Of a DNA stretch of 64,000 nt, positions 1 through 11,815 are shown one piece after another. The notes under the pieces are model-generated. The model searched no databases, was not told the origin of the DNA, and saw nothing but the letters and a program-made list of their open reading frames with translations. Where the stretch lies: the NCBI RefSeq assembly GCF_026210795.1, contig NC_089429.1:7225001-7289000 (forward strand). Direction: 5' to 3'. Source of the stretch: Rhizophagus irregularis. Its lineage: Eukaryota; Glomeromycota; Glomeromycetes; Glomerales; Glomeraceae. The translations under genes were made by a program, and so were the position numbers. Every line of letters begins with the position of its first letter. The first letter of the stretch is position 1.

Positions 1-150
1 ATTCTATTGGTTAATTAGCTAAAAGGGAAAAAAAATTATAACAATATAACATAAAATTTCCTTTTATAGTAGGATCTGCAAAGAATTTTATATATGATTT
101 TTACCTTAGGCTTGAGAGTGACCTATCTTATAAGTAAGCAGGGTCCTGCA

Positions 151-398
151 TAAGGTTGCTTGCCGAAACCCAAGGGTTTAGACAAGATGGCGTTTTGCCA
201 AAAAGCGAAATTCTGCCGAAACTATATTAAAGTTATATTAAAAAACTGGCGAAACTTTGAAGAAAGGCGAAACTGCCGAAACTTATTATAAATGCCGAAA
301 CTGCCGAAACTCTGCCGAAACTATAATAAATCTATAGTAAAATTTTGACGAAACTAATCGTAGGATTTTGAAGAGGTTTAGACAAGCAACGCTAGTCT
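151..398. mobile_element. hAT-type MITE, copy 1
   Basis: Small non-autonomous element starting TAAGGTTGCTTGCCGAAACC. Its right end, reverse-complemented, matches the left end at 16 of 20 bases. The interior holds repeated GCCGAAACT words. A second copy at 54204-54447 is very similar and has a clean 8-bp TSD, which identifies the family as hAT-like. Here the last bases of the right end have diverged and no convincing 8-bp duplication is left (GTCCTGCA on the left, GTCTGCGA on the right). No coding capacity. Confidence 0.8.
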
Positions 399-854
399 GC
401 GATGTGCGTTGTGGGTATCGTTTTACATTTTATAGTGACTATCATTTTATATGCCATTTTACTATGGGTAAAACATAACTAATCATAAATGAACATGTAA
501 ACAAAAAATAATCAGTATATATATATATATTTACTGTGTAATCAGGTAAAATTATTTGCCAAATAGATGTATATTGCAGGAATTATTAAAGATTTTTAAC
601 ATATAATTTTTATTATAATTATTTTTTTTATGCACTATATATTAAAATCTATATTAAAAAATCTATGTTAATCTAATTATCCAAAAAATATCAAATAAAA
701 AAAACATTAGATGCTCATTACAGTTGAACCTAAAGTCCAAAAACTACAAGAAAAAAAGAAGAGAAATGTTAGAAAACATTTCAAATTTAAAAAAATTTTG
801 TAATTATGGAATATATATACCATATCCAATATTCTAGACCAAAATTCTGAAGCC
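399..854. other. AT-rich spacer
   Basis: Very AT-rich sequence with a short (TA)n run near 520. I see no open frame with coding character and no repeat shared with the rest of the window. Confidence 0.6.
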
Positions 855-1408
855 TATGGTATCAAAAGTCTATACTCAACAATAAAAATGTAACATTTAA
901 AAAACTTCCAACTCCTTAAAAAAAATACAATTTAGAAAAAATAAACTGGTAACTTTATTTTTTGAGGTAAGCTTTATCAAATTACCAGTCAGATTTTTAA
1001 AAAAATTAAAAGAAGAAAAGTTATAAGCATTTGAAATTGCATGATTTTCATATAATTGGCCCAAATTTGAAACAAAATATGTTAGCCAGATAAGCCAGAA
1101 CTTATGATAAATTGGGCCGACTCCATGCATTGTGATAATGCCAGCCTGAATTATTATAATATGAATCAAATGTAATTTTTTTTAAAAAAAAATTTTTATC
1201 AATTTATGATGTTTATGAAATGGTAATCTACTTTTTCTTATGTTTTATCTTGTTTGTAACATCATAATAAATTTTCAAAGACCGCATTTTATTAGTACAA
1301 GAAATTCCGGTTTTTTATTGGCTGAATTTCGGATCACATGATATAGAATCAGCCCAGAAAATTGAAACAAAATCACGTGATTGTCGAGTATAGACTTCCG
1401 GCACCATA
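855..1408 (-). mobile_element. Tc1/mariner-type MITE, copy 1
   Basis: A 554-bp non-autonomous element bounded by TA. The right end reads ATTGTCGAGTATAGACTTCC followed by GGCACCA, then TA. The left end is a degraded inverted copy (TATGGTATCAAAAGTCTATA). It lies in opposite orientation to the 556-bp copy at 23161-23716, and the two align over their whole length. TA as TSD and the TIR type point to Tc1/mariner. The small open frames inside are not conserved between the copies and are not genes. Confidence 0.85.
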
Positions 1409-1690
1409 CAAAAAAAAATGAAAGAAAGCGTTAGAAACCACTTCTTTGAAACATCCATTGCAAAACTTACCATTCTGATGTTTCCAGTGTCCAAATACAA
1501 AACCTACAAAAAAAAAAATTATATAAAAATGTCAGTTATAAATAAGATCACAAAAAAATAAGTTTTGTAACGAACACAAAACTAACCCTTTCACTTTCCC
1601 TAATCAACTAAAAGACGAAACCCTACAAAAATAATATATAGTAATTTGAGGTTTCAAACCATCTGTTGCGAAACTTACCATTTCAGCGTA
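1409..1690. other. short spacer between two MITEs
   Basis: AT-rich sequence between two TA-flanked elements; nothing recognisable. Confidence 0.5.
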
Positions 1691-1820
1691 CAGTATACAG
1701 CATTTAATTAGTAAAATTCGGTATAGTAAGATTTTTTTTGTCAAAAATCCGTACCACAGTGAAAATCCGTTGTACTAAACAATTCGTTATATCGAAATTC
1801 GTTATAACGCGAGCCGACTG
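1691..1820. mobile_element. pogo/Tigger-like MITE, degenerate
   Basis: The right end, read on the minus strand, starts CAGTCGGCTCGCGTTATAAC followed by GAATTTCGATATAACGAATT, typical of pogo/Tigger termini. The left end starts CAGTATACAGC after TA and repeats the ATTCGGTATAGTAAG part. TA flanks both sides (1689-1690 and 1821-1822). About 130 bp, non-coding. A better preserved relative lies at 23833-24004. Confidence 0.6.
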
Positions 1821-2999
1821 TATATCATGTTAATAATTATTCTTTTTTTTTATGAAATACTTCTAACAACATAATAAGGAGGGGTTAATAAAAAGAAACC
1901 CTGTTGAAAAAAGTATTAACATGTAGGTTATTAGAAGCAGACGAACTACCTAATTCAATGTACAATAGATGCATTGATCAACGCGCGACTACACTATCTC
2001 TGACGACGCCTTTGATGATATCTTTGATCAATAAATAAGGGGGAATATCTAATAATATTATTAAATAGCTGTTGTATAATTATTTTAAATAAATTATTAA
2101 AAATCAAGTTTATAGTACTGCCCAATATTACCAAATTGACGTAGCAAAATTTTTATGTAAAAACTTTATTCTGCATTAGAAAAGTTCGGGGTCTGCACCA
2201 CAAATTTTTAGCCTATACTACATTTTTAGCAGTAACCCAGATTCACTGACGGATTTCATCCGAGTGGGGCGTAAAACACTAATCAAAGTTACATTTAAAA
2301 GAAATACCTTGTTTTAATATTATATAAAATATCTCTGAGTCACACGAACGATTTGGTAATTCATAATATAATAAATATGAGTGGTCCTTATTATTAATTA
2401 AGTAACTTATACGAATAGAGAATGATATATACCGATAACTGAAATTTATTTATTGATTTTTTATACAATATCTATTTGATATGCACAATAAATGGTTGGG
2501 GAGTTTATTTAGCAATAAAGAAAATTCTCACGATATTGTTTTCTTTTACATGAACTACACGTATCCAAACAAGTATATTGGTTGTTTTTATTTTTCAATC
2601 GTATGATAATTGCTTAGAAGAATGATTCTAAGGAGATAAGGAATATTTTCCCTTTATGGGGAAGTTATTATAACTACACATCTTAATTGTATCACAAGTT
2701 TTTTTTTATAATTCATAAATTCATACACGTCCTAATCGATCATAATCAGTGTCACGACAACTAAGTTTCTGTAATTAGTAGAATAATTAGAACGAATCAT
2801 TTTTTTTGTTTTATTCAACAAACTTTATTCACAGAAAAAAAAAAATGTTTGTGCTATTTTAGATTTGTACCCAAATAATCAATACTATTTTGAAATTCAT
2901 TCACTTGTTTCAAAAAGATGCATTCATAAAAAAATAATAAAAATTTTTTTTCTAGAATATTTTTATTTAATAAAGTATGTAAAAAAAAATTATGAAAGT
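1821..2999. other. AT-rich spacer, possibly an extension of the duplicated block
   Basis: No gene seen. The word AAAGAAAATTCTCAC near 2517 recurs near 16034 in the same relative order as the better conserved duplication 3000-4060 / 17420-18220, so the duplication may once have reached back to about 2440. Confidence 0.4.
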
Positions 3000-4060
3000 A
3001 GTAAGATCTCTATATGTGTGACAAAATACTGTAGGCGGATAATAATTTTTATTTGACGATCGTAACGAATACTTCAATATATCGAGAAGAAAATTTGAAT
3101 TTCACAATACAGCTTCTAAAATTCTTTTTTTTTATAACAAACTCGTTTTTTTTGGGGGAAATAAAAATAAAAGTTTAATAATTTACCTAAATTCGGTTGT
3201 TTGTCATTCATTTCATTCATTTACTATGATAAGAGACTTTCTTTTATTGAGATAATAAAATTTTGTATTTTTTAAAAAAAATAAAAAATTCATTTAAACA
3301 ACAAAGGATGGCAGATAAATAAACGCCAATATGCATTCATTGGAATTTTCTAATGTAATATATTTTTAGAATCATTAGTAATAAATTATCATTAGGAATT
3401 AGCTATAATTAATATAATTAATAATAATAATAAAAAAATAAAATTAAAGTTCTCAAGGGTTCTCATGATAATTTTCTTTTATCCATGTGAAAAATAATTT
3501 GTAATATTATGCAATATATTTTTTTATAATGTTTCACATATGTTTGCACCATTGAAATTAATTTAATTCTGTGTTTGATTTAAAAAATTAAGAATACATC
3601 ATAAACTTTTATAATAACGAACACAAAAATAGTCTTTTGATCCATGTTCTTTGTTCTTTTTGCGAAACTTTAATTATATAATTAATTGCATATAATATCA
3701 TTTCGTTCGATAGTATTGTTCTCCTTTGCATAATTGCGTAACTGTTTATATACGCCAAGAACAAACTAAACGAAAGTCTTTACTTTAACCTCGTTTTAAA
3801 CCGAATAGGACATCAGAAATTATGATTTTTGGCCTGCATTATGATGATCTTTGGCGATCTTGGGCGGAATTATAATGCTTGTCGGTGGTACAAGATGGTA
3901 CAAAAAATTTTTTACTTTTCTCCGAATTTCCTGAATTTACAGCATGAAATAAGGTTTTATTGTAATCATAATAATCATAATATATATAATTTAGAATATC
4001 AGATATCTTTATTATTGAAATCACATGTTTATATAAGGAAATTCTATCCCGCCCTTTGAA
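3000..4060 (+). repeat. diverged duplicated block, copy 1
   Basis: Non-coding block that aligns, with many substitutions and small indels, to 17420-18220 in the same orientation. Shared stretches include AACGCCAATATGCATTCATT, CACATATGTTTGCA, TATTGTTCTCCTTTGCATA and the GGCCTGCATTATGATGATCTTT region. Both copies keep the order of these words. I see no coding frame; short open frames at 3829-4059 are not preserved in the other copy. Confidence 0.7.
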
Positions 4061-5496
4061 ATTTGAAATTTCAACTTCTTAAACGAGAAAAAAAAAAAAT
4101 TAAGAAAATTACTGTGCCGCAACTCTAAATGATGATATTCAAAAATTACAATATATTTATTTATTTTACAAATTTATCTACAACTTAATAAACTTTTAAT
4201 TTAGCAGGTAAATCAACATCTATTGCATATATGGCATTTATAGAACAAAATAAAATAACGAAACTATAATTTTATATTATGAACCTTAAATTTTAATGTA
4301 ATCCGAATTTAAATAATTTAAATAATTTAATTTTTTTTTAATTTAAAATTTAGTTGAAAATTAAGTTAATCAATGAAATCAATTTTATCGAAATATAAAT
4401 GAAATGAAATGCATTTCGTAACAAAGTATTAAGAAAAAAATTTCAACAATCAAATAAAAAAAAATCAATTTGACACGAAATTAATATAGAAAGATTTATA
4501 AATAGTGCAGCGATAATTACATAATAATCAATACTCTGCTGGCGTCAAAAATGACAATACATTGACTTTTTTGTCAAGGTCATTAAAGTTTATTTTTTGA
4601 ATTTTATCATATGTTTAAAACTTTCAACATATGCATATGGTTCATGACCTTTGTTCAATTCGTTAATTCAAGGGATCGCTGATCGACATGTTATACATCA
4701 ATAAAATAATTAGCCACTTTAATTTTTTTGTTTTTTAAATAAAGTTGTATGTATATATTACATACTGTATATGTATATATATATTATACATATATATTAT
4801 TTATTTATTTTTATAATTAATTTAATTAATGACTATTATTACTTTAAATTATGCCCCTTGAATAATTTATTCTATTTGCGATAAAATTCAATATATCTAA
4901 ATATGACTTATTTATGTTAACTGAATCTTTAAACTTTGACTTCCGTCTCTACTCTGTATCTTATAATCTTGAAAACACATGCATTATCTTTCTTTGAAGG
5001 GTAACATAAAGGCATTATTATTTAGATCACAAGCTAAATGATTCATATTTGTTATTCTTGTTGTTTTATCCCATGATTTACACAAAAATGTTGAAATGAT
5101 GCGATATTTCCGCGATTTGAAATCATTTAATCATTTTCATGCATGTTATTACGCCAATATATTGAAATGAACGCGTTGTTCTTCGTTTGTATGATGCTGC
5201 GCAAGGTTTAAAAATTAAATATAAAAGCAACCATAATATAGTCTCGGTCAAAATAGGCCTCATAATAAGGAATTATAAATAAGCATGTATTATAATATAA
5301 ATAAGCAATAAACAAAATAATAATAAGGTAAAGGAAAAAAAAAGTATGACTATTTAAAATGAATTAATCAAATCACAATCATGATGAAAATAATCTTTTT
5401 TTTACAATCTTTAGGATTTTTACCAATTTTTACCTCCTCTTTTTCTCGAAAAAAAAAGCGAATAAAAAAACCGGAATTACAAAAAATCGTCGTCTT
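4061..5496. other. AT-rich spacer
   Basis: Only AT-rich DNA with TATATA runs near 4755-4800. No gene, no repeat shared elsewhere in the window. Confidence 0.55.
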
Positions 5497-5636
5497 TTTG
5501 TATTTATATAATAGGCATGATGTCATATTTTTCGATGGTATAGGCAGTGATATATTTTTCGATGTATTTATATAGTAGGCAGTGATATATTTTTCGTATT
5601 TATATAATAGGTAGTGATGTCATATTTTTCGATGTT
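5497..5636. repeat. short tandem repeat, CATATTTTTCGATG family
   Basis: Three to four imperfect direct repeats of about 40-50 bp, each with a form of ATAGGCAGTGATATATTTTT followed by CGATGT and TATTTATATA. Confidence 0.65.
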
Positions 5637-6340
5637 TTAAAATGAAAATGAAATAATAAACATGAGTAACCGCGCATGTAATATGTAAATCATATTTAAC
5701 GAAAATTTGTGTAACCATAATTGAGTTATGAATTCTGATTAAACGTCAATTTTAAATATACTACGCCCATAGCGGGCATAGCCCCATACCGATTAAGTAA
5801 TTTGGTAGATCATCATGTGACCTACTAGTTTTACAAAATAAACTTTTTTCGCAATTTTTTTTTTTGCATTTACAAGAAATTCGTCTTAAAAAAGGCGTTT
5901 TTTTTAGATCCTTTTAAGAATAAGAAAGAAAATATGGTTTTAGCAACAGATATATATGTAATTTTACGAGAAGAAAAAGATTTTCTAAGCTTGTAATTGG
6001 TTACTCGGACAGTTTTTGCGTAAAATGCAAAAAATCGAATTTTCACTATAAAAAGAAGCTTTTTCAAAAAAGTGTATACGTTTATCCTTATTAATTATCA
6101 ATATATTCTTGTATATATAACTCTTTTAAACTATATTTGTTAAATTTAATAGTACTTTCGGTCTTTCGGTCTATATTTATTACTAATTTTCTTTTTCTTA
6201 TTTTTTGTCATTATACTCTCAGTTTGGGTTTTTCAGTTAAGGAAAAGGAATAACAGTAAGCATTTATTTAAACTACCGACTTATTCATTCCATTGGTTGA
6301 GTTAAACTTTTTTGATTTTTTATATTAATTTTTACTGTGT
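5637..6340. other. AT-rich spacer
   Basis: No coding frame or repeat recognised. The open frame near 5870-6067 is lysine/phenylalanine-rich translation of AT-rich DNA. Confidence 0.5.
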
Positions 6341-7140
6341 CAATTCGAAATGGGAGTTCATGGATCGGAGTGATCTAGAATAAGACAAAGGATAAATAAA
6401 AAAATTAAAGTAAATAAACGAAATAAAAGAAAAAATCTCCTTTTATTTTTCGTTCTTTTTTTTTATTTTTAGGCTATAATCTGGGTAAGTTCAATACCTT
6501 TTATTTTTATTTTTTTTATTTAATTTTTAATTCGTCTACTTACTTTTTGATTTTGATTTTTTTTTATTTTAGACTACAATTTAGTTCAGAATGGTGGTTC
6601 ACGATCAAAGTGAATTTAAGACATATTCACTTTCTGGGAATTAATGAATCAAAAAGAATATGAAAAAAAAATTGATTGAGTGAAGAAGGAAAAACGGATA
6701 AAAATTCTTGAACTAACGAGACGGACAGCATATTTTGGGCCGGTCCTGATTGAAGTGGCGGTTATGATCATGGTGAGTTTAAAACATACTTTTCTTGATT
6801 CTTTTTTTCTCTTTTGTTTTTTCGTTTTTTATTTATTCATTTATTTTAATTTTTGTCTACTTTCTCACTTTCATTCTTTCTCTTTATTTTAGGTTATAGT
6901 TAGGAATGGCAGTTCATGATCATGCACCAGAAGTAATATACCCTGGTTATTTTATATCAAATCTTCATCCATTTTCGTCAAAATCAGAAATTCCGTGGGA
7001 ATTACAACTAAAATGTAAATCATATTTAAACTTTTTACATCTTTTTCCTTTTTATTTTTTCTACTTACTTTCGTTTTGTTTTTTCGTCCTTACTTTCAGA
7101 CTGCGAAAATTGATGGATCAGGGCTAAGCTGTAATGTGAA
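6341..7140 (+). other. candidate spliced locus with a repeated exon-like motif
   Basis: Four similar short motifs lie in one direction near 6350, 6592, 6755 and 6906: GGAGTTCATGGATCGGAGTG, GGTGGTTCACGATCAAAGTG, GGCGGTTATGATCATGGTG and GGCAGTTCATGATCATG. Three start a peptide of the type MxVHD when read from the adjacent ATG. Between them are plausible fungal introns: GTAAGT (6485) to TTTTAG (about 6572), GTGAGT (6773) to TTTTAG (about 6893), GTAAAT (about 7015) to TTTCAG (about 7100). The last block reads as a 36-residue exon beginning MAVHDHAPEV and ending before GTAAAT. I do not recognise the product. It could be a small spliced gene, a non-coding transcript or a decayed tandem exon duplication. 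Confidence 0.4.
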
Positions 7141-7370
7141 ATTGACTATATATCATAGTGCTAAACTTAAAGATCTTACTAGCAACTAGTAATAATAGAT
7201 TTGTGATTCTTTATGGTAGTAGTGACGTTATTTTATTTAATTTATTTAATTACCTGTTATATTATAAAAATTTTCATTGATATAAATAAAATATTTATTA
7301 CTAAAAAAAACTCAATCAACTATTTTTTTTTTTGTGCATATCCCCATGCAGCTTTAACTTTCTTCTTTGT

Positions 7371-8665
7371 TCAATAATTTGGTGATAATTTTAAAAGTGA
7401 ATCTAACACCTTTTCAATTTCTTTGTTGCTAGGTTTTGGACTTTTAAAATAAGGCTTCAGAATAGACTTTTCTTCTTCTGTTGTTACATGCCATGGTTTT
7501 TTGGGTTTTGTAGTAGTGATGGTTGTAGTGGTTGTGGTTGTAGTTGTAGTGGTGATGGTGGTGGATAGTCCTGCTTCAGACTGAGTTGGACATTTTTTAG
7601 ACGTACATTCAGCATTTTTTATATCTTTTGTTTTAGTTATAACTACTTCTTTGGCTCTTCTTCCTTTTGTATTAATGGGGTCAATTCTCAATACCTCTTG
7701 CCTGTAAATTTGATTAAGTCTTTCTTTTCCTTTATCATAATATGAAAAGAGTTTGGTATAACTACTATCAGTTAATTCTATGCAATTTTGAAATAAAGGA
7801 TGATTTGTTGAATTTAATGATTTAAATGCAACTAATAAAGAATTAACAAGAGCTCAAAATAATTCACATCTTCCATCAACTGCTCAATCTTTTTTAGATG
7901 CTGCTATATAACCTATAAATTCATTGAAAAGTAAATCCATTCTTTCTCATTCTACTTGAATTGATTTGTCTTTTAAGATTCTCATTTTTATAAACATTTC
8001 CTGTAATATTTTCTTTTATAAATTTAATGCCAAAGGTTTCAAGTGCCTCATCAAATGCATAAAAAATACCCTTTACAATTAATATTAACTGAAAGAGCAA
8101 ATTCTAAAAGTGTACAAAGTTTAGAATATTTGGCTAATATTGCAAGATAATTTACAGTTGATTTCATATAATTCATTTTTCTAGCTAAAGAAAATAAAGA
8201 AGCAAAAGCAGCAAAACATTGAATTTGAAATAAAGAATTTCCAGTACAAATTTCTACTCTATATTCTTTTCAATAACTTTTCCATTTACTAAAAAAATAA
8301 TACCAAACTTCTAATAATAAATTATTATTATTATTTAAAAGAAAAATTATTTTTTTTTGCATAAATATTCAATATACAACCAACTGTTCCTATAGTAAAT
8401 TCCATAATTTGAAAAAATAACTAATACACTACACATGTTTTATTAGTATATTAATGGTCTAATAAGAGGCAAATTTTTAATTACTTTAATGATATTACAT
8501 TACTTATTAAAAATTGCTTTATCACAACATACATTAATACTTTTATCATTATTAATATTTAAATCAACAAAATATTAATTACATGCTTTTGCAATATCAT
8601 TATTATTATTTGGATTTCCACTTGCTTTCAAAATAATTACATTTGCAGGTGATAAATAAAATTAA
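7371..8665 (-). pseudogene. decayed transposase-like repeat-family gene, rich in in-frame TGA
   Basis: Minus-strand reading from about 8665 gives a recognisable protein interrupted by in-frame stops and at least two frameshifts (near 8065 and near 7970). Segments include a SPANVIILKASGNP start (8650-8600), a FDEALETFGIKFIKENITGN block (8060-8000), and a C-terminal part with a threonine run (7510-7560) ending SLLKLSPNY. In the region 7860-8270 at least four of the interruptions are TGA at places where Trp fits the context (for example KKD-TGA-AVDGRCELF-TGA-ALV), while Trp is TGG elsewhere (PWHV). I believe the family is a dispersed transposase-like one common in Glomeromycotina and distantly similar in layout to the protein at 56800-59963, but this is from memory and unverified. 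Function unknown; clearly dead. Confidence 0.6.
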
Positions 8666-9475
8666 GATTTGTATTTACTTACAAATTTTGGTTTTTCTGT
8701 TCTTTAGAACTCAGAAATTTATTTAAACCTAAGAATAGTAAAACTTTCAAAACATTATTATATCAAATTATTTTTATTAAAATAAAATATTAGTAGCAAA
8801 AATCAATCAAATCAAATTAATAATAAAATAAACCAAATCAAATTAATACTAATACAACTTCAAAATTTTTTTTTCATATTTTATCATAAAAATAAATATT
8901 GATTATAGCTTAAATAAATAATAAGTATACTTTTTATAATTTATAATTAATATTTTATTGAGTCAAAAAAAACTAAAAGTTCAAAACTGTAAAATTTTTA
9001 TCTTAAATTTATATTTTAAAATTAAAAGTATCTTAAAAATAATCTAATTTATCTATTTTATTTTACAACTATTTCTTATTTACATGTTGGTTTCTTAATC
9101 TATCTTTATAACTAACAATTATTTTTCATTTATAAACTGATAAAACTGGTTTCAGTTTTAAACAAAAATATATATACATACTGCATATTTTTTTAAAAAT
9201 TATATTTATAAATTTTTTTTATATAACTTTTTAATAAAATTACATAATATATATATAAATACTTCATATAAATTAAAAAATTTTTAAAAAATAAAACCAA
9301 GATTTGTACTTACTTATAAATCTTAGTTTTTTGTTCTTTAAAACTCAAGAGTCCTCCAAATTTTTTAAAAAAAGAAAAGAATAGTTATTAGTAATAATTC
9401 ATAATATTAAAAAAAAATAAAAAAATAAAGATTCGTACTTATGAATCTTTGGGTTTTTCTATTCTTTGGAAGCCC
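8663..9475 (+). repeat. three dispersed copies of a ~50-bp motif in AT-rich DNA
   Basis: The motif AAGATTTGTACTTACTTATA followed by AATCTTAGTTTTTTGTTCTT and TAAAACTCA occurs at about 8663-8712, 9297-9352 and 9425-9475, in one orientation and with small changes. The DNA between is plain AT-rich spacer without genes. The motif itself contains an inverted repeat (AAGATT...AATCTT). Confidence 0.6.
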
Positions 9476-9689
9476 TTTCAAAACACTGAACCTATAAAAA
9501 AAAAGAAAAAGAATAGTTTAATGAAAATTGTAATATAAATGATTTGCAAAAATAAATATATAATATATATTTTTCTTATAATTTGCTAATGAAATTTGTT
9601 TAATATTTAATAGATGAATTGTTAATTATATAAGTAATAAATTTTAATATTTACTTAAAATTAATATATTATAAAGAGTGAATTTATTT

Positions 9690-9827
9690 ACCGCACCCTG
9701 CGTTACAAAGCATCCTTCCTTTTTTGTAAATTATTTATATTGATCTTTAGTTTATACACCGCATCCCCCTTAAAATGGCAAATGATAAACATAAAAATAT
9801 ATATAAATTTGTAACGCAGGGTGCGGT
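9690..9827. mobile_element. 138-bp MITE with perfect 20-bp TIRs
   Basis: ACCGCACCCTGCGTTACAAA at the left is exactly inverted at the right (9808-9827). The flanks GAATTTATT (left) and GAATACATT (right) share 7 of 9 bases and may be a degraded TSD. Non-coding. A possible related terminus, TTTATCGCACCTGCGTTATG, is present near 56249. Superfamily not assignable from this alone. Confidence 0.75.
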
Positions 9828-9904
9828 GAATACATTATTTCTATTATAAATATGTATCATATTATTTGTTTTCAAAAAAGTTTTTTATTATTAAAAAAAA
9901 AATT

Positions 9905-10377
9905 GAAATTTGATATAAAAGAAAAAAAACTACTAAATTAATATAAGAAGAAAAGAAACTACTAAATTGATATAAGAGAAAAAAAAAACTACTAAATTAA
10001 TATAAGAAGAAAAAAAACCTACTAAATTAATATAAGAGGAAAAAAAACTACTAAATTGATATAAGAGAAAAAAAAACTACTAAATTAATATAAGAGAAAA
10101 AGAAACCACTAAATTAATATAAAAGAAAAAGAAACTACTAAATTGATATAAGAGAAAAAGAAACCATTAAATTGATATAAAAGAAAAACTACTAAATTAA
10201 TATAAGAGAAAAAGAAACTACTAAATTAATATAAGAAAAAAAAAACTACTAAATTGATATAAGAGAAAAAGAAATTACTAAATTGATATAAAAAAAAGAA
10301 ACTACTAAAATGATATAAAAAAAAAAGAAACTACTAAATTGATATAATAAACAAAAGAAAATAAAACTGCTAAATTT
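9905..10377 (+). repeat. minisatellite, ~29-bp unit, about 15 copies
   Basis: Tandem array of CTACTAAATTGATATAAGAG followed by AAAAAGAAA. Unit length varies from 25 to 31 bp through changes in the A run; ATTGAT and ATTAAT versions alternate irregularly. It begins and ends in AT-rich spacer. Confidence 0.9.
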
Positions 10378-11184
10378 CAATAAATATAATGTATAAAATT
10401 CTAATATCATTTATTCTAATAAATCTAATAAATCCAATAAATATGAATATATAAATAAAAATGTATATTGCCAGTACAATTTTATTTTTGATTCCATAAA
10501 ATTCCATGCATTTATATAAACAGAATTCAAAATTTTCTTTTTTGGAATAGAATTTGTTAAATATTCTAATTTAGGAAAATGAACCTGTCATAAATTTTGT
10601 AATATAATTGAATTCTATTATTATGATCAATAGTAAGATAATTAATATTATGTTGATTAGCCACTACTTCTCTATAAAACTTTGATCATTCATCAGATTA
10701 TTAGTTTTTAGATGCCTAATGATAAAGGAGAAAATTATTGATTTCAACCTTTAATTAATAAAAAAATAGTCCAATCTTGATTGGCAAGTAGTCTGCTGTA
10801 AATAATAATTCTTTATATCACAGTATTCGTCTTTTTTTGTGACATCTATTTATCATTTCATGTCCTTTTTATTATCCATAAAGTTATTGTTCCTATGGAT
10901 GTATTGATGTATTTGTGTGTGAATGATTAAATTAATCTAATTATATTACCATAGTATTTAATCTAATATTTCTTGAGGAATGATTATATAAAAATTTTTA
11001 CATGAATAATTATTGTAAATTTGGTAAAGACTATCCACTGTTTTTGTTCTTTCAAAAATATATTATCTGAATTGTAATGTACTAGTATTTTACATTATTC
11101 AAATAAATTAAAATATATCAGTATCTGAATAACTGAATTAGAATCTTATATTAATGAAAATCTCATCTCTTTGTTATTAAGTCA
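10378..11184. other. AT-rich spacer
   Basis: No gene or repeat recognised. Confidence 0.5.
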
Positions 11185-11193
11185 GGGTAAGTG

Positions 11194-11815
11194 AGCATAG
11201 CGGACATCCCTATTTTATCACAATACTGTTGTCGATCATTTGCCGATCATTTATTCAATTATCACATAATATAAATACCGTTGCTAAAAAAATTTACATA
11301 ATAATATATGCTTAAATTTCACAAATAACTTAAATTTAGTTTTAATTTATTGTGTATTAAATTTCATTAGAAACTTTTTAGCTTTTATTATTATTTGGCA
11401 TATATTTATTCATTTTACGAAATTATTCACTAATTATGTTACTAATAAAAAACCTGCATTATGAATCAGATCACTGCATTATTTTTTTTATAGATTCTAC
11501 ATAATATAAAGAATATTTGTGCAAATTCTTAAGTTTCGCACTCGCATATTCATCTTCGCACTTTAATTTTTGTCTGATGATCGGCAATAATTAGTGAATT
11601 ATCATAAACAAATAATATATTTATAATATTATTAAAAATTGTGCTAATAATTATATAATTAAAATCATATAATAATTTAGTGTTTTTACTTAGATTCCAT
11701 TATTTTTTTGCCACATTATTTGAAAAATATTTGTGATTTTGCAATAAGTTTTTAAAATCCGGAATTAGTGATCAGCAAATGATCGGCAAGGTGATATGAG
11801 CATGTCCGCTATGCT
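11194..11815. mobile_element. non-autonomous derivative of the RING-transposase element
   Basis: A 622-bp element flanked by a perfect 9-bp TSD, GGGTAAGTG (11185-11193 and 11816-11824). TIRs start AGCATAGCGGACAT. The first 28 bases are identical to the left end of the 4.5-kb element at 56391-60938, and both ends carry subterminal GATCATTTGCCGATC words, as that element does. No coding frame inside, so it must be moved in trans. The 9-bp TSD would fit Mutator-like elements or some KDZ-type elements. Confidence 0.9.

Noticed and set aside
897-1169. 90-codon minus-strand frame in the 855-1408 element
   Set aside because: It lies inside a mariner-type MITE and is not kept as an intact frame in the second copy at 23161-23716.
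7371-8665. Nuclear copy of a mitochondrial gene or mitovirus-like sequence, because UGA could code Trp
   Set aside because: The protein does not resemble a mitochondrial or mitoviral protein, TGG is also used for Trp, and true frameshifts are present. A mutational bias towards TGA explains it more simply.
9690-9836. Perfect 9-bp TSD for the 138-bp MITE
   Set aside because: Left and right flanks match only at 7 of 9 bases; called uncertain.
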